Positions 34,693 to 43,528 are shown, counted from the first letter of the stretch. The stretch is 47,794 bases of DNA from Streptomyces sp. SM11 (GCF_002910905.1 NZ_NEUE01000171.1:1-47794); one strand, 5' to 3'. Translations and numbers: made by a program. Notes: generated from the sequence alone by a model not told the origin.

Positions 34693-35063
34693 AGTTCCCC
34701 GCCGAGCGGTCGAGGGGACTCTCACTCCTCGGCCCTCACAGGTCCGTACGTGGCGATCTCTCGTCATACGGCTCTTGTCGTTCCGGTCACCAGACACGGG
34801 GGCGTGGTGGTCCAGACCCGGTGGGCGAAGAACCGGGGTCGTCGTACGACGGCCTGGTTCCACGCGGTCCGGGCCTTCTTCCTGCTCCGCAGCGTTATGG
34901 CTCACACTGCCGTGACCTGCACACCTACAAGATCACTCAGACTTGAAGCCGCCCTGCTATGGAGCGATGTGTGACGACCAGTCGCTTCTCGCTCTGACGA
35001 CGGCCCGGATGGGCCAGGAGGACCGGGACGCCCTCTTTGCCCGCCTGCGTGGGGGCATCTCGC
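34693..35063. other. Gap between convergent operons, possible terminator
   Basis: There is no credible gene. Near 34702-34735 GCCGAG and CTCGGC could pair across an interior with a weaker GAGG/CCTC pairing, a possible bidirectional terminator for the convergent operons. The remainder shows no coding signal that I can support. Confidence 0.3.
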
Positions 35064-36095
35064 TCAGGAGGCGGGGGGAGCTTCTTCCGGGTGCACGTCG
35101 GGCCAGGTGAACGCGATCGAGCCCCAGGAGAAGCCGCCGCCGAAGGCGGTGGCCAGGGCCGGGGAGGACGGGGGTGCTGCGGTGCGCTTGGTCGCGTCCG
35201 CGAGGGCCAGGGGGATGGAGGCGACGGCTGTGTTCCCCACGTCTCGGATGTACTTGACCATGAGGGAGGCTGGCAGTTCGAGCCGTTCCGCCACGGCGTC
35301 CACGATGCGCTCATTGGCCTGGTGGGCGACCACCGCGTGTAGTTCCTCCGGTTTCCAGCGGGCCCGGCGTAGCACCTCGAGCGAGGACTCTGTCATCCGG
35401 CGTACGGCCTGGAGGTAGACGTGACGGCCGTTCATCGCCAGGTGGCGGGCAGCTCGGGGTGTGTCGTGGGGTGCGACGGGACAGCGCGATCCTCCCGCCT
35501 CGATGAGTACATGAGGCAGCCCGGCTCCGTCGCTGCCCAGATGCGTGGCGATGACGGCGCCCGGCTCGTCCGCTCTCCCTGCCGTCAGCAGGATGGCGCC
35601 GGCGCCATCGCCGAAGATGACGGCGGTGCCCCGGTCCAGTGGGTCCACGATCGTGGAGTAGGTGTCTGCGCCGATGACCAGGATGTCCCCGGCACCCGCA
35701 CGGATCATCGCCGACGCGTAGGACACGGCGTAGACGAATCCCGCGCAGACAGCGTTCAGGTCGAAGGCGGCCGCGCCGTCGAGGCCGAGTCGGGTCGCCA
35801 CGGCGGGTGCGGTGGAGGGCAGCCGGTGGTCCGGAGTGGAGGTGGCGACGATGACGGTGCCCGGCCGCACCATGCCGGCCGAACGCAGGGCGGCCGCACC
35901 TGCGGCGACGGCCAGGTCGCCGGTCGAAGTGCCGGGGGCCACTCGGCGCCGCGCCGCGATGCCGGTGCGGGAGCGGATCCATGCGTCGCCGGTGTCCAGA
36001 GTGCGGGAGAGTTCGGTGTTGTCGACAGATCGCGGTGGCAGGCAGGTGCCGATGCCTCGGATGACGGCGACCCGCTCATCCCGCTGTGAAGTCAC
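35064..36095 (-). CDS. 3-Oxoacyl-ACP synthase III (FabH-like)
   Basis: 343 residues with the full KASIII triad: Cys117 (DLNAVCAGF), His258 (VVAHQANERI) and Asn288 (RDVGNTAVAS). It starts with GTG at 36095, overlapping the DUF1330 gene (GTGA). KASIII enzymes condense an acyl-CoA starter with an ACP-bound extender. In secondary metabolism they can instead prime a chain or transfer an acyl group. It is the last gene of the minus-strand operon. The length and motifs are ordinary, so it is probably active. Confidence 0.88.
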   Translation of the reverse strand: MTSQRDERVAVIRGIGTCLPPRSVDNTELSRTLDTGDAWIRSRTGIAARRRVAPGTSTGDLAVAAGAAALRSAGMVRPGTVIVATSTPDHRLPSTAPAVATRLGLDGAAAFDLNAVCAGFVYAVSYASAMIRAGAGDILVIGADTYSTIVDPLDRGTAVIFGDGAGAILLTAGRADEPGAVIATHLGSDGAGLPHVLIEAGGSRCPVAPHDTPRAARHLAMNGRHVYLQAVRRMTESSLEVLRRARWKPEELHAVVAHQANERIVDAVAERLELPASLMVKYIRDVGNTAVASIPLALADATKRTAAPPSSPALATAFGGGFSWGSIAFTWPDVHPEEAPPAS

Positions 36096-36430
36096 GTGGC
36101 CCCTCCGCTCATCGTGCGGGCGGCCTGGGTCGCCCCTCCTGGTGCGGCCTGTGTGACCAGGACGGCGTCCAGCCGTGCGGAGTTCTGCCTGAGCGGCAGG
36201 ACGCGCTGGTAGGCAGGGTCCTGATAACAGGCGTGGAAGGCTTCGGTGCTGGGGAATTCGAGGATGGCCACGGCCCCGTCCCAGCTCCCCTCGATCACTG
36301 CGTCGGGCAGGCCCACCGCCAGGTGGCGGGCACCGTGGGCCTTCAGGACGGTGTCCAGGGTGGTGAAGTACTCCATCCAGTCCTCGGTGGGCTTCAGTTC
36401 GTGGGCGTGGACGACGATATAGACAGTCAC
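36092..36430 (-). CDS. DUF1330-family small protein
   Basis: 112 residues beginning TVYIVVHAHELKPTEDWMEYF, then AVAILEFPSTEAFHACYQDPAYQRVLPLR, the dimeric alpha-beta barrel pattern of DUF1330. Related ferredoxin-like barrels act as cyclases or monooxygenases in polyketide pathways. Here it could shape the product of the ketosynthases, but no catalytic residue can be named. It overlaps the FabH-like gene by four bases and is 114 bp downstream of the SDR. Confidence 0.75.
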   Translation of the reverse strand: MTVYIVVHAHELKPTEDWMEYFTTLDTVLKAHGARHLAVGLPDAVIEGSWDGAVAILEFPSTEAFHACYQDPAYQRVLPLRQNSARLDAVLVTQAAPGGATQAARTMSGGAT

Positions 36431-36544
36431 TGGTTGCCTCCGTGTGCCCCGGTCACGGCCGGGGACGGTTGTAGGGGGACAGGACGCGGCGACCCGCGTC
36501 GGGCGGGGCCGGTCATCGGGGGGATGCGCGGAACGACCCTGGGG

Positions 36545-37420
36545 TCACCGCGTCTTCACGGCGTCCGGACCGGGCGCCGAGGAGTCGGAGTAGCCGCGGA
36601 CGTAGCGCGAGCGGACCCGGGCGGACACGGCGGGCAGATGGCGTTCCAGGGACCAGGCCACCCGGTCTCGGAAGGAGGCAACGACGACCGCACGGTCGCG
36701 GTCGACGGCCCGCAGCACTCGGCGGGCCAAGGAGTCCGCGGTGACGATTCCCAGACCGAGACGGCTGATCTGTTCCTTCGCGTGGCCATTCATCCACGTG
36801 GCCGGCAGTGCGTCGTTCACCCGCTCCAGCATCGGAGTTTCCACCAGACTGGGGCAGACGGCGGTGGCTCGCACGCCGTGCCGCGCGCCCTCGGCGCGCA
36901 GCACCATCGTCAGGGAGGTGACACCGGCCTTGGCGACGGTGTAGGGCCCCATGAGCGGAGCATGGATGATGCCTGCCAGGGAGGAGATGTTGATGATGTG
37001 GCCTCGGCCCTGGGCCGCCATCAGCGGGTAGGCGGCCAGCACTCCATGGACCGCGCCGCACAGGTTGGTCTCGATCGATCGCTGCCAGTGCGCCAGACCC
37101 AGTTCGGCGACCGATCCCGCGACGGCGACGCCTGCGTTGTTCACCAGGAGGTCCAGCGAGCCGTATTCGCGCTGGACGCGGGTGCACACGTCGTGGAACG
37201 CTTCTGGGTCCCGTACGTCCAGGACGGCGTGGGAGGCCCGGGGGGAGACGCCGCGCAGTTCCTTGACGGCCGTGAGCAGACGCTGTTCGTTGCGGCCTGC
37301 GATCACTATGGTGACGCCGTCGCGGGCCAGGAGCCGACGTGCCAGGGCGAGGCCGATGCCGGAGCCGCCCCCGGTGACCAAGGCAACGGTGGCAGGGTGA
37401 CCGTCGGTGAAACGGGACAT
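36545..37420 (-). CDS. Short-chain dehydrogenase/reductase
   Basis: 291 residues with the classical SDR features: TGGGSGIG at 16-23, NNAG at 94-97, the catalytic Ser in NISSLAG (146/147) and Tyr160/Lys164 in YTVAK. A C-terminal extension of about 40 residues is Arg-rich. It probably reduces a beta-keto group made by the neighbouring ketosynthases. It lies 18 bp downstream of the ketosynthase-like partner gene. Confidence 0.88.
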   Translation of the reverse strand: MSRFTDGHPATVALVTGGGSGIGLALARRLLARDGVTIVIAGRNEQRLLTAVKELRGVSPRASHAVLDVRDPEAFHDVCTRVQREYGSLDLLVNNAGVAVAGSVAELGLAHWQRSIETNLCGAVHGVLAAYPLMAAQGRGHIINISSLAGIIHAPLMGPYTVAKAGVTSLTMVLRAEGARHGVRATAVCPSLVETPMLERVNDALPATWMNGHAKEQISRLGLGIVTADSLARRVLRAVDRDRAVVVASFRDRVAWSLERHLPAVSARVRSRYVRGYSDSSAPGPDAVKTR

Positions 37421-37438
37421 GACGGGTAATCCTCTCGT

Positions 37439-38302
37439 TCAGACCGGTCGGTACAGGACGCAGGACTCCGATGGGCCGGAGCCCGCCGAAAGGAAGAGCA
37501 GGGGCCTGTCCGAATGGACCCGTCCGGCCGCGAGAGCTTGGCTGTAGGCGAGCATCGGCGCAGCTGTGTGCGGGAGTCCGCGCATGGGGTCGGGCTCGCG
37601 TACCTGATGCGGAGAGATACCAAGACGGCGGGTGACCTTGTGCGCGACACCGCGGACGGGGGTGTTGAGGAGCAGTGTGAGCCGGGCCGGGTCGAGTTGG
37701 TGTTCCTCAGTGACGGCGCGGGCCAGAGCAGAGGAGCGCGCGGCCGTACGGTCGGCGGCGTCAGGGGCTAGGAGGATACGGGTGGTGGAGTTGTGGATGT
37801 CGCCGTACGACTCCAGCGGTGAGGCTTGCTTCGGTTCGTAGCGGGTGTGTACCGGCCCGAATCCGATGCCTGGGTCGGCGGCGGTGAGGAGGAAGGCTCC
37901 GGCCGCCGAGGTGAACGGGGTGGGTGGGCCGTCGACCGGGAAGCCGTCGGCTGCCACGATCAGAGCTGTTCGCGCGCTGCCCGTGAGGAAGAAGGACCGT
38001 ACGGTCGCCACGGCTTCCAGTACCGAACAGGAGCCGCTGAGGAGATCGAAGGAGAGGGTAGGGGAGGCGGGGGGCTCGTCGGGGTCGTGCACCAGGCCGA
38101 GCGCGAGTCCGTGCTGGACGAGTGCGGCGGTGGCGGGTTCGATCAGGTTGTCGTCGCGGTAGATGCCTGCGAAGACGAGAAGGTCCACGTTCCGGCCCGG
38201 TTCCGGCTGCCGGTGCAGTACCTGTCGGGCCACGTGGACGGCCTGGGAGACGACTCCGTCGCCGAGTCCGTAGCGGAAGGCGGTGGCCGTGATCAGTGTC
38301 AT
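37439..38302 (-). CDS. KASIII-like partner subunit with incomplete active site (PqsB-like)
   Basis: A 287-residue thiolase-fold protein with the nucleophile region kept (LSFDLLSGSCSVLEA, Cys92). The positions of the usual catalytic His and Asn are changed: the HQAN block reads LLNTPVRGVAHKV and the GNT block reads PHTAAPM. It is shorter than a normal KASIII. Its start overlaps the stop of the complete KASIII next to it by one base (TGATG). This arrangement recalls the PqsB-PqsC heterodimer, so I propose it is a non- or semi-catalytic partner of that enzyme. The start was placed at the ATG at 38302; the longer open frame upstream overlaps the neighbour. Confidence 0.7.
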   Translation of the reverse strand: MTLITATAFRYGLGDGVVSQAVHVARQVLHRQPEPGRNVDLLVFAGIYRDDNLIEPATAALVQHGLALGLVHDPDEPPASPTLSFDLLSGSCSVLEAVATVRSFFLTGSARTALIVAADGFPVDGPPTPFTSAAGAFLLTAADPGIGFGPVHTRYEPKQASPLESYGDIHNSTTRILLAPDAADRTAARSSALARAVTEEHQLDPARLTLLLNTPVRGVAHKVTRRLGISPHQVREPDPMRGLPHTAAPMLAYSQALAAGRVHSDRPLLFLSAGSGPSESCVLYRPV

Positions 38303-39453
38303 CACACCACCGCCCGGGGCGAGAGTGTCACGGTGGCGATGCCGCTGACGACGCCGGATGCCTTGGAGACGAGCAGGAAGCGCTCGGGCTGTTCGGGGCG
38401 CCGGGTGGTGAAGTGATCGTGCAGGGCCACGAACAGCGAGGTGCTGGCTGTGTTGCCGTACCTGCCGACCACACTGACGGCCGGTGGCATGGGCCCGAGG
38501 CTTCGCTGCCCGCTGCGCCGGATGCGGTGGACGAAGTGGGTACTGACCTGATGGGGGATCAGGTAGTCGCACTGGCTCGGTGTCGGGTCGGTGAACGACT
38601 CCGGACGCGCGGCGTGCAGGGCGGTCCACTGTCGGACGGCTCGGGTGTCGTGGAGCCGGGCGGTGTCGGTGAGCATGACCAGGCCGGGACGCACGGGCGA
38701 GGGCATCGCCTTGCAGTGGTGAGCGAACTCTGCGCTGGTCATCATCTCGATGCCGTGAATGCGGTCCGGGCACGTGTTCTGTGCGGCGTCCACGATGACG
38801 CAGGCGGCGGCATCTCCTGTTGTGAGGGAAGCGAGCTGTGGGTGGCGTGGCCCGTCCACGTCGTGCAGGGCTCGGTGGGCCAGGATGCTGCATGGCTCCC
38901 CGCTGACCACCATGCCCCTGCGGATCCGCCCCGACCGGATCATCCGGTCCAGGACCAGGATCCCGGTGAGCATGCCGGCGCAGGCGTTGATCAGGTCGAA
39001 CTGGACGGACGGACGGGCGCCGAGCGCACGTGCCGTCTCGGCCGCCAGGGAAGGCTCCCATGCGAGTCGGCCAGGCTCCCGCAGTCGGATGACCGGCGTG
39101 CACACAACGGCGTCCAGGTCGCCGACGGAGTAGCGGGAGCGTTCCAGGCATCGGCGGGCGGCCTCGGCCGCCATGGTGACACTGTCCTCGTGCACGCCGC
39201 ACACGCGCCGCTCGGAAACGCCTGAGAACCGGCCGAGCCCCAAGGAAAGCCGATGAGTCATCTCGGCGTCCAGCTCTGCGCTGGTCACCCGCTTCTCAGG
39301 CAGGTACACCCCGAGGGATTCGATGCGGGAGTGGAGCACCGCCCCCTTGGGGGTGTCAGCGGCAGGACTCTCTGATGTTTCTCTCGGTCCCGTAACACGG
39401 CCGACCATCGTGGGGTCGTCGGGCTCTCTCTCAGGGAGGAGCGGGTCATTCAT
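38302..39453 (-). CDS. 3-Oxoacyl-ACP synthase III family protein
   Basis: 383 residues with the KASIII triad Cys158 (FDLINACAGML), His301 (YLIPHQVSTHF) and Asn334 (RYGNTASTS). There is an N-terminal extension of about 40 polar residues before ESLGVYLPEKRVTSAEL. The ATG at 39453 overlaps the KASII stop by 8 bp. It is translationally coupled to the KASIII-like partner downstream, and the two probably form a complex. The substrate is unknown; an acyl-ACP from the ACP at 40789 is likely. Confidence 0.85.
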   Translation of the reverse strand: MNDPLLPEREPDDPTMVGRVTGPRETSESPAADTPKGAVLHSRIESLGVYLPEKRVTSAELDAEMTHRLSLGLGRFSGVSERRVCGVHEDSVTMAAEAARRCLERSRYSVGDLDAVVCTPVIRLREPGRLAWEPSLAAETARALGARPSVQFDLINACAGMLTGILVLDRMIRSGRIRRGMVVSGEPCSILAHRALHDVDGPRHPQLASLTTGDAAACVIVDAAQNTCPDRIHGIEMMTSAEFAHHCKAMPSPVRPGLVMLTDTARLHDTRAVRQWTALHAARPESFTDPTPSQCDYLIPHQVSTHFVHRIRRSGQRSLGPMPPAVSVVGRYGNTASTSLFVALHDHFTTRRPEQPERFLLVSKASGVVSGIATVTLSPRAVV

Positions 39454-40744
39454 GACCGCTCCCCGACCTGTCGGGCCCCACCGCACGCAACACGAGGGCG
39501 ACGTTGTGCCCGCCGAACCCGGAGGCGTTGCTCAGCGCCATCGCGCCCGGCACACCGTCGAGGGGCCGCGGGGCGTCACGTACCAGGTCGAGGCCCAGGT
39601 CTTCGGGCTCGTCCAGGTTGACGATGGGCGGCACCAGACGCCGGCTGAGCGAGAGCGCGGCGAGCGCGGTCTGGGCCACCCCCGCCGCACCCAGCATGTG
39701 CCCCAGTCCGGACTTGACGGCGCAGACCGGAATCCGGTCTGCGAACGGCCCGAACACCTGGCGCAGGGCCGCAGCCTCGGCCGCGTCACCGCGCCAGGTT
39801 CCGGTCGCGTGGGCGCTGACCATGGCAACCGCCTCCGGGACCGTGCCGGCGTCGTCGAGGGCAGCACCGACGGCTGCCGCGATCCCCCGGCCGTCCGGTG
39901 GTGGCTGGACGAGGTCGTAGGCGTCGGAGGTACGGCCCACCCCGGCGATCTCGCAGTAGGGCACGGCACCACGGGCCCATGCGGTAGAGCGCCGCTCCAG
40001 CACGACCGCGGCGGCGCCCTCGGCGAGCAGGAAGCCGCGGCGGCGGCGGTCGAAGGGGCGCGACACTTCGGAGGGGTTCCCGTCGGAGTCCGGTGCCAGG
40101 GCGAGGGCCGCACCAAAGCCGGCTATGACCAGCGGGACCAGCGCGGCGTCGGTTCCGACGGCCAGTACCGCACGTGCCTGACCGCACCGGAGCAAGGCCA
40201 CACCGGCGGCCACGGCCTCCGCCCCGGCGGCGCACGCACTCACCAGAGTGTGCACACCGCCCCGCACTCCGAGATCGAGGCCGATCCGTACGGCCGCGCT
40301 GTCGGCGATCATCGCCGGAATGGTGAACGGGGACACCTTCCGCGTGGTCTTCTCCCGCAGCTCGTCGTGCATCGCAAGGGTGCGTTCCACCGCGCCGAGG
40401 GCCGTTCCCACCACCACTGCGGTCTCGGCCGGGTCCAGCCGGTCACCGAAAGCTGGAACGGGACGTGGCAGCCTGGCGTCCGCCCATGCCTCACGCGCCG
40501 CCACAAGGGCCAACTGCCCCGAGCGGTCGAGCCGCCGCAGACCGCGCCCGTCGAGTACGGACAGCGGCTCGACCGCCACGGGGGCGCCGATGCCCGCAGG
40601 CCGCGCCGCGCCCCGGGCATTCGGCAGCCAGCGTCCCGCCGAGCAGCCCTCAGCCACCGCCTTCCAGGTCGAGGGCGTGTCACCCCCCAGGGGGGTCGTC
40701 ATCCCCACACCGGTGATCACCACCGCGTCCCCGCGCCAGTCCAC
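39446..40744 (-). CDS. Beta-ketoacyl-ACP synthase II (FabF-like)
   Basis: 432 residues. The catalytic Cys171 (VSACAAGAEA), His312 (SAHATGTW) and His349 (KSGLGHMLGAAG) are all present, so it should be an active elongating ketosynthase. The GTG at 40744 starts just before DWRGDAVVITGVGMTTPLGG and has GGAGAGG about 12 nt upstream. A TTG at 40792 that overlaps the ACP stop would add 16 residues and cannot be excluded. It elongates chains on the neighbouring ACP. No chain-length-factor or dehydratase gene is seen. Confidence 0.85.
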   Translation of the reverse strand: MDWRGDAVVITGVGMTTPLGGDTPSTWKAVAEGCSAGRWLPNARGAARPAGIGAPVAVEPLSVLDGRGLRRLDRSGQLALVAAREAWADARLPRPVPAFGDRLDPAETAVVVGTALGAVERTLAMHDELREKTTRKVSPFTIPAMIADSAAVRIGLDLGVRGGVHTLVSACAAGAEAVAAGVALLRCGQARAVLAVGTDAALVPLVIAGFGAALALAPDSDGNPSEVSRPFDRRRRGFLLAEGAAAVVLERRSTAWARGAVPYCEIAGVGRTSDAYDLVQPPPDGRGIAAAVGAALDDAGTVPEAVAMVSAHATGTWRGDAAEAAALRQVFGPFADRIPVCAVKSGLGHMLGAAGVAQTALAALSLSRRLVPPIVNLDEPEDLGLDLVRDAPRPLDGVPGAMALSNASGFGGHNVALVLRAVGPDRSGSGHE

Positions 40745-40788
40745 CAATTCACCTACCTCTCCTTCACTGCCGCCGCCACCGTCGACCG

Positions 40789-41043
40789 TCAACGGACAAC
40801 TTCCACAAGGGCCACGAGATCCGTGACTGTGCGGATCCGCTCCGCCTCCTCGTCAGGTACGACGCACCCGTAGCGGTCCTCCACGACGGCCAGAAGCTCG
40901 ACCATGCTGAGCGAGTCCAGATCCAGGTCGTCCCGCAGATCCGCGTGCGGCAGGACACTCCCCACCGGGATCTCCGCGAGCCTCGCCACCTCGGCGGCGA
41001 TGGCAGCGAACACAGGGCTGGGAGCTGCCGTATTTCCCATCAT
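40789..41043 (-). CDS. Acyl carrier protein
   Basis: 84 residues with the phosphopantetheine site DLDSLSMVEL (Ser44) and the usual four-helix pattern. It is the first gene of the minus-strand operon, directly after the regulatory region at 41044-41366. A pathway-specific ACP at the head of a ketosynthase operon argues for a dedicated small-molecule pathway rather than housekeeping lipid synthesis. The start may be either of two adjacent ATG codons (41043 or 41040). Confidence 0.9.
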   Translation of the reverse strand: MMGNTAAPSPVFAAIAAEVARLAEIPVGSVLPHADLRDDLDLDSLSMVELLAVVEDRYGCVVPDEEAERIRTVTDLVALVEVVR

Positions 41044-41111
41044 CAGATTCCCTCCTCGGGTCTTTTGTGTGCTTCACCGCACGCAGTTCAGGACAACAGA
41101 GGCCCTTGGAT

Positions 41112-41123
41112 CCTGTACAGGAC
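41112..41123. repeat. Palindrome TCCTGTACAGGA (operator candidate)
   Basis: A perfect 12-bp palindrome, 69 bp upstream of the ACP start. Its centre is 63 bp, about six helical turns, from that of the next palindrome. Both share the GTAC core. Confidence 0.5.
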
Positions 41124-41174
41124 GAATACGCCGGCTGATGTTGAAAACCTGACGGTGTTGAAATGTTCTAAGTA

Positions 41175-41186
41175 ACCCGTACGGGT
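41175..41186. repeat. Palindrome ACCCGTACGGGT (operator candidate)
   Basis: A perfect 12-bp palindrome. It extends to an 18-bp near-palindrome at 41172-41189 with one mismatched pair. It lies between the two divergent genes and is a candidate binding site for the neighbouring regulator. Confidence 0.5.
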
Positions 41187-41366
41187 GACCCCGAAATCGA
41201 ACTACCGTGCGTTCAGGGGGGAAGTCGCTCAGCCTGCAGAGTCTCGGCTGTCTTTCGTGCACCAAAGGCACTCGAACGGGAAATGGTTGAAGCGGTGCAT
41301 CTTCCTCTCGCCATGGGGAACCAGCCTGGGTGGCATGAACGAGCAGGACCGGAAGGAGGGTGGGTG

Positions 41367-42749
41367 ATGATCTCTGGGCGAACAGGGCGCCCTGGTGCGA
41401 TCCTTGCGGAGAATCACCCCGAGAGAATGAACACCAACATCAAGCTCCGTGCACTCCTCGACGAAACACACTGGACGAGCCAGCAGTTGGCGAACGCGGT
41501 AAACGAGGAGGGAGGCCGCAGAGGTATCACTCTGCGCTACGATCGAACATCCGTTGCCCACTGGCTGACCGGGACCATGCCCCGGACACCCGCACCGGAA
41601 CTCATCGCGGCGGTGCTCTCCCAACGCCTTGGCAGAACCCTGGAGGTCGCCGATGCCGGACTCCACCCACCCGCTCCACCCCCCCACAGCGACATGACGG
41701 ATCTGTTCACACTCCTCGCGCAAGCAGGTAAACGCCCGACCGCACAGCATGGATCGCTCGTCTTCCGCCCCCAGGGCATGTTTGAGCCGGCCGGCCCCCC
41801 AGTTCCGTCCCAGGGCTCCAGGGCATCAAGGAGGGTCGGCCGGAAGGAGGTGGACTCTGCACGGCAACTCCTCGTACTCTTCTCCAAAGGAGACCTCACC
41901 TTCGGCGGTGGCCATGCCCGGCAGGCACTCCAGAGCTACCTCGCCTGGACGGTCGCCCCATGGTTACGAAGCCCTGCCGGCCCCACAGCGCGGCGTGAGC
42001 TGCTGGTCGTGGCCGCCCAGTTGAGCTATCTCAGTGCTTTCATGAACATGGACTGTGCCCGGCCCGGCCAGGCGCGGCATTACTACCTGATTGCTCTGCG
42101 CCTGGCCTACGAGGCGAACGATCCCGAGATGTCCGCCACGGCATTACGCGGGCTGAGCATTCTCACCCTGTCCTTGGGAAACCGGACCGAGTCCAGGGAG
42201 CTCGCGCAAAGCGCCCTCGAGATCGCGGGCAGTTGCGTCCCTCCTCACACCGGCGCATCCCTGTTCAGTCAGCTCGCCGTCACCTACGGCGCCTGCGGCG
42301 ACCACAGAAGCGGCCGGGCGGCGCTGGCCCGAGCCGAGCACCTGATGCACGGTGCCACTGATATGTCCCCCGCAGTCGGTGGCTTCCACCTTGCGGCACT
42401 CGCTTACCAGCGAGCCCAGTTGTTTCGGGCGGCCAAGGACCACCCCAACACGCTGGCCTCTCTGGACGATGCTCTGAGCCAGCGCGCGGCGGGCGAACAG
42501 CGGGCCAGGGCCCTGACCCTGGCGCAAATAGCCTCCACACGGTTGGACGGTCAGCAGTTCGACCAGGCCTACGCGACCTGGCACCTGTTCCTCGATACGA
42601 TCCCGCCCGTGAACAGCGCCCGGATCACCGCCGCGCTGCGCCAGGCCATCGCCCAGTCCCGCGCCTTCCACCGTCACCCCGCCGCTGCGACACTCCTCCA
42701 CCGTGCCGCTCTCGTCCTCAGTCAACGCGCACGGCCCATAGAGCAATGA
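41367..42749 (+). CDS. HTH/TPR transcriptional regulator (NsdA-like family), two TTA codons
   Basis: 460 residues. This is a paralogue of the protein at 8385, with the same N-terminal module (IKLRALLDETHWTSQQLANAVNE and LRYDRTSVAHWLTG) and a helical repeat C-terminus. The ATG at 41367 has GGAGG 7-8 nt upstream; an ATG at 41427 would remove 20 residues but lacks a good site. Leu codons at 41964-41966 and 42144-42146 are TTA, predicting bldA dependence and therefore late, developmental expression. It diverges from the ketosynthase operon and is its likely regulator. An IS3 remnant begins about 50 bp after its stop. Confidence 0.75.
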   Translation: MISGRTGRPGAILAENHPERMNTNIKLRALLDETHWTSQQLANAVNEEGGRRGITLRYDRTSVAHWLTGTMPRTPAPELIAAVLSQRLGRTLEVADAGLHPPAPPPHSDMTDLFTLLAQAGKRPTAQHGSLVFRPQGMFEPAGPPVPSQGSRASRRVGRKEVDSARQLLVLFSKGDLTFGGGHARQALQSYLAWTVAPWLRSPAGPTARRELLVVAAQLSYLSAFMNMDCARPGQARHYYLIALRLAYEANDPEMSATALRGLSILTLSLGNRTESRELAQSALEIAGSCVPPHTGASLFSQLAVTYGACGDHRSGRAALARAEHLMHGATDMSPAVGGFHLAALAYQRAQLFRAAKDHPNTLASLDDALSQRAAGEQRARALTLAQIASTRLDGQQFDQAYATWHLFLDTIPPVNSARITAALRQAIAQSRAFHRHPAAATLLHRAALVLSQRARPIEQ

Positions 42750-42800
42750 ATGACTGTGTCAGGGGATCTTGAAGGGTCTCGGTGGACAACCGGTGGACAC

Positions 42801-43528
42801 CTGAATCGCCAGGGCCGGACCGCGGCCCGCTGCACCGTCGAACGTCTCATGCGCGAGCTCGGCATTTCCGGCGCAGTCCGCGGCAAGAGAGTGATCACCA
42901 CGATCCCGGACCCCTCCGCGCCAAGGGCGCCGGACCTGGTCGACCGCGACTTCGTCGCCAGCGCGCCGAACCGCTGCTGGGTCGCCGACTTCACCCATGT
43001 CGCCACCTTCTCCGGCGTGGTCTACGTCGCCTTCGTCGTGGACACCTTCTCCCGCCGAATCGTCGGCTGGTCCGCCTCGACCACGAAGCAGCCCCGGCTC
43101 GTCCTGGACGCCCTGGACATGGGACTGTGGCAACGCGACCGCGACCAACAGCCGTCCCTTCTACGCGAGTTGGTACATCACTCGGACGCAGGGTCGCAAT
43201 ATACGTCCTTCATGCTGGCCGAGCATATGGAGAAGGCCGGCATCGGCGCCTCGATCGGATCGGTCGGCGACGCGTACGACAACGCGCTGATGGAGTCCAC
43301 GATCGGCGTCTTCAGAGCCGAGGTGATCAAGCCGCAGGAGCCCTGGCGATCCTCGCCCAGGTCGAGCTGGCCACCGCCGAATGGACCGACTGGTACAACC
43401 ACACCCGACTCCACGGTGAGATAGGGCACCTTCCGCCCGCCGAGTACGAAGCCAACCACTACCTGAGCAGCACGAAAGCCCAGGTCACAACCAACATCTG
43501 AGATCTCTACCGAACCCGGGACGGTTCA
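42801..43528 (+). pseudogene. IS3-family element remnant: 5'-truncated, frameshifted OrfB and right inverted repeat
   Basis: OrfB is readable from LNRQGRTAARCTVERLMREL through the catalytic Asp (CWVADFTHV), Asp (HHSDAGSQYTS) and Glu (NALMESTIGVFRAEVIKP). A frameshift near 43345 moves the end (LAQVELATAEWTDWYNHTRLHGEIGHLPPAE) to another frame, stopping at 43501. OrfA and the OrfB N-terminus are missing. The right inverted repeat at 43504-43528 matches the IRs of the element at 11337-12178, and the protein ends are also clearly related. The orientation is opposite to that copy. Confidence 0.8.

Larger units (their letters stand above)
41044..41366. promoter_or_regulatory. Divergent regulatory region of the ketosynthase operon and second regulator
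   Basis: This 323-bp region is noticeably less GC-rich than its surroundings. It holds two perfect 12-bp palindromes centred on GTAC (41112-41123 and 41175-41186) and a direct repeat TGTTGAAA at 41140-41147 and 41157-41164. A strong ribosome-binding site (GGAGG) lies ahead of the regulator at 41367. No -10/-35 can be assigned with confidence. Confidence 0.6.

Noticed and set aside
37439..39202. 587-codon minus-strand open frame
   Set aside because: The N-terminal 300 codons overlap the complete KASIII gene in another frame and lack any motif. The real gene starts at 38302.
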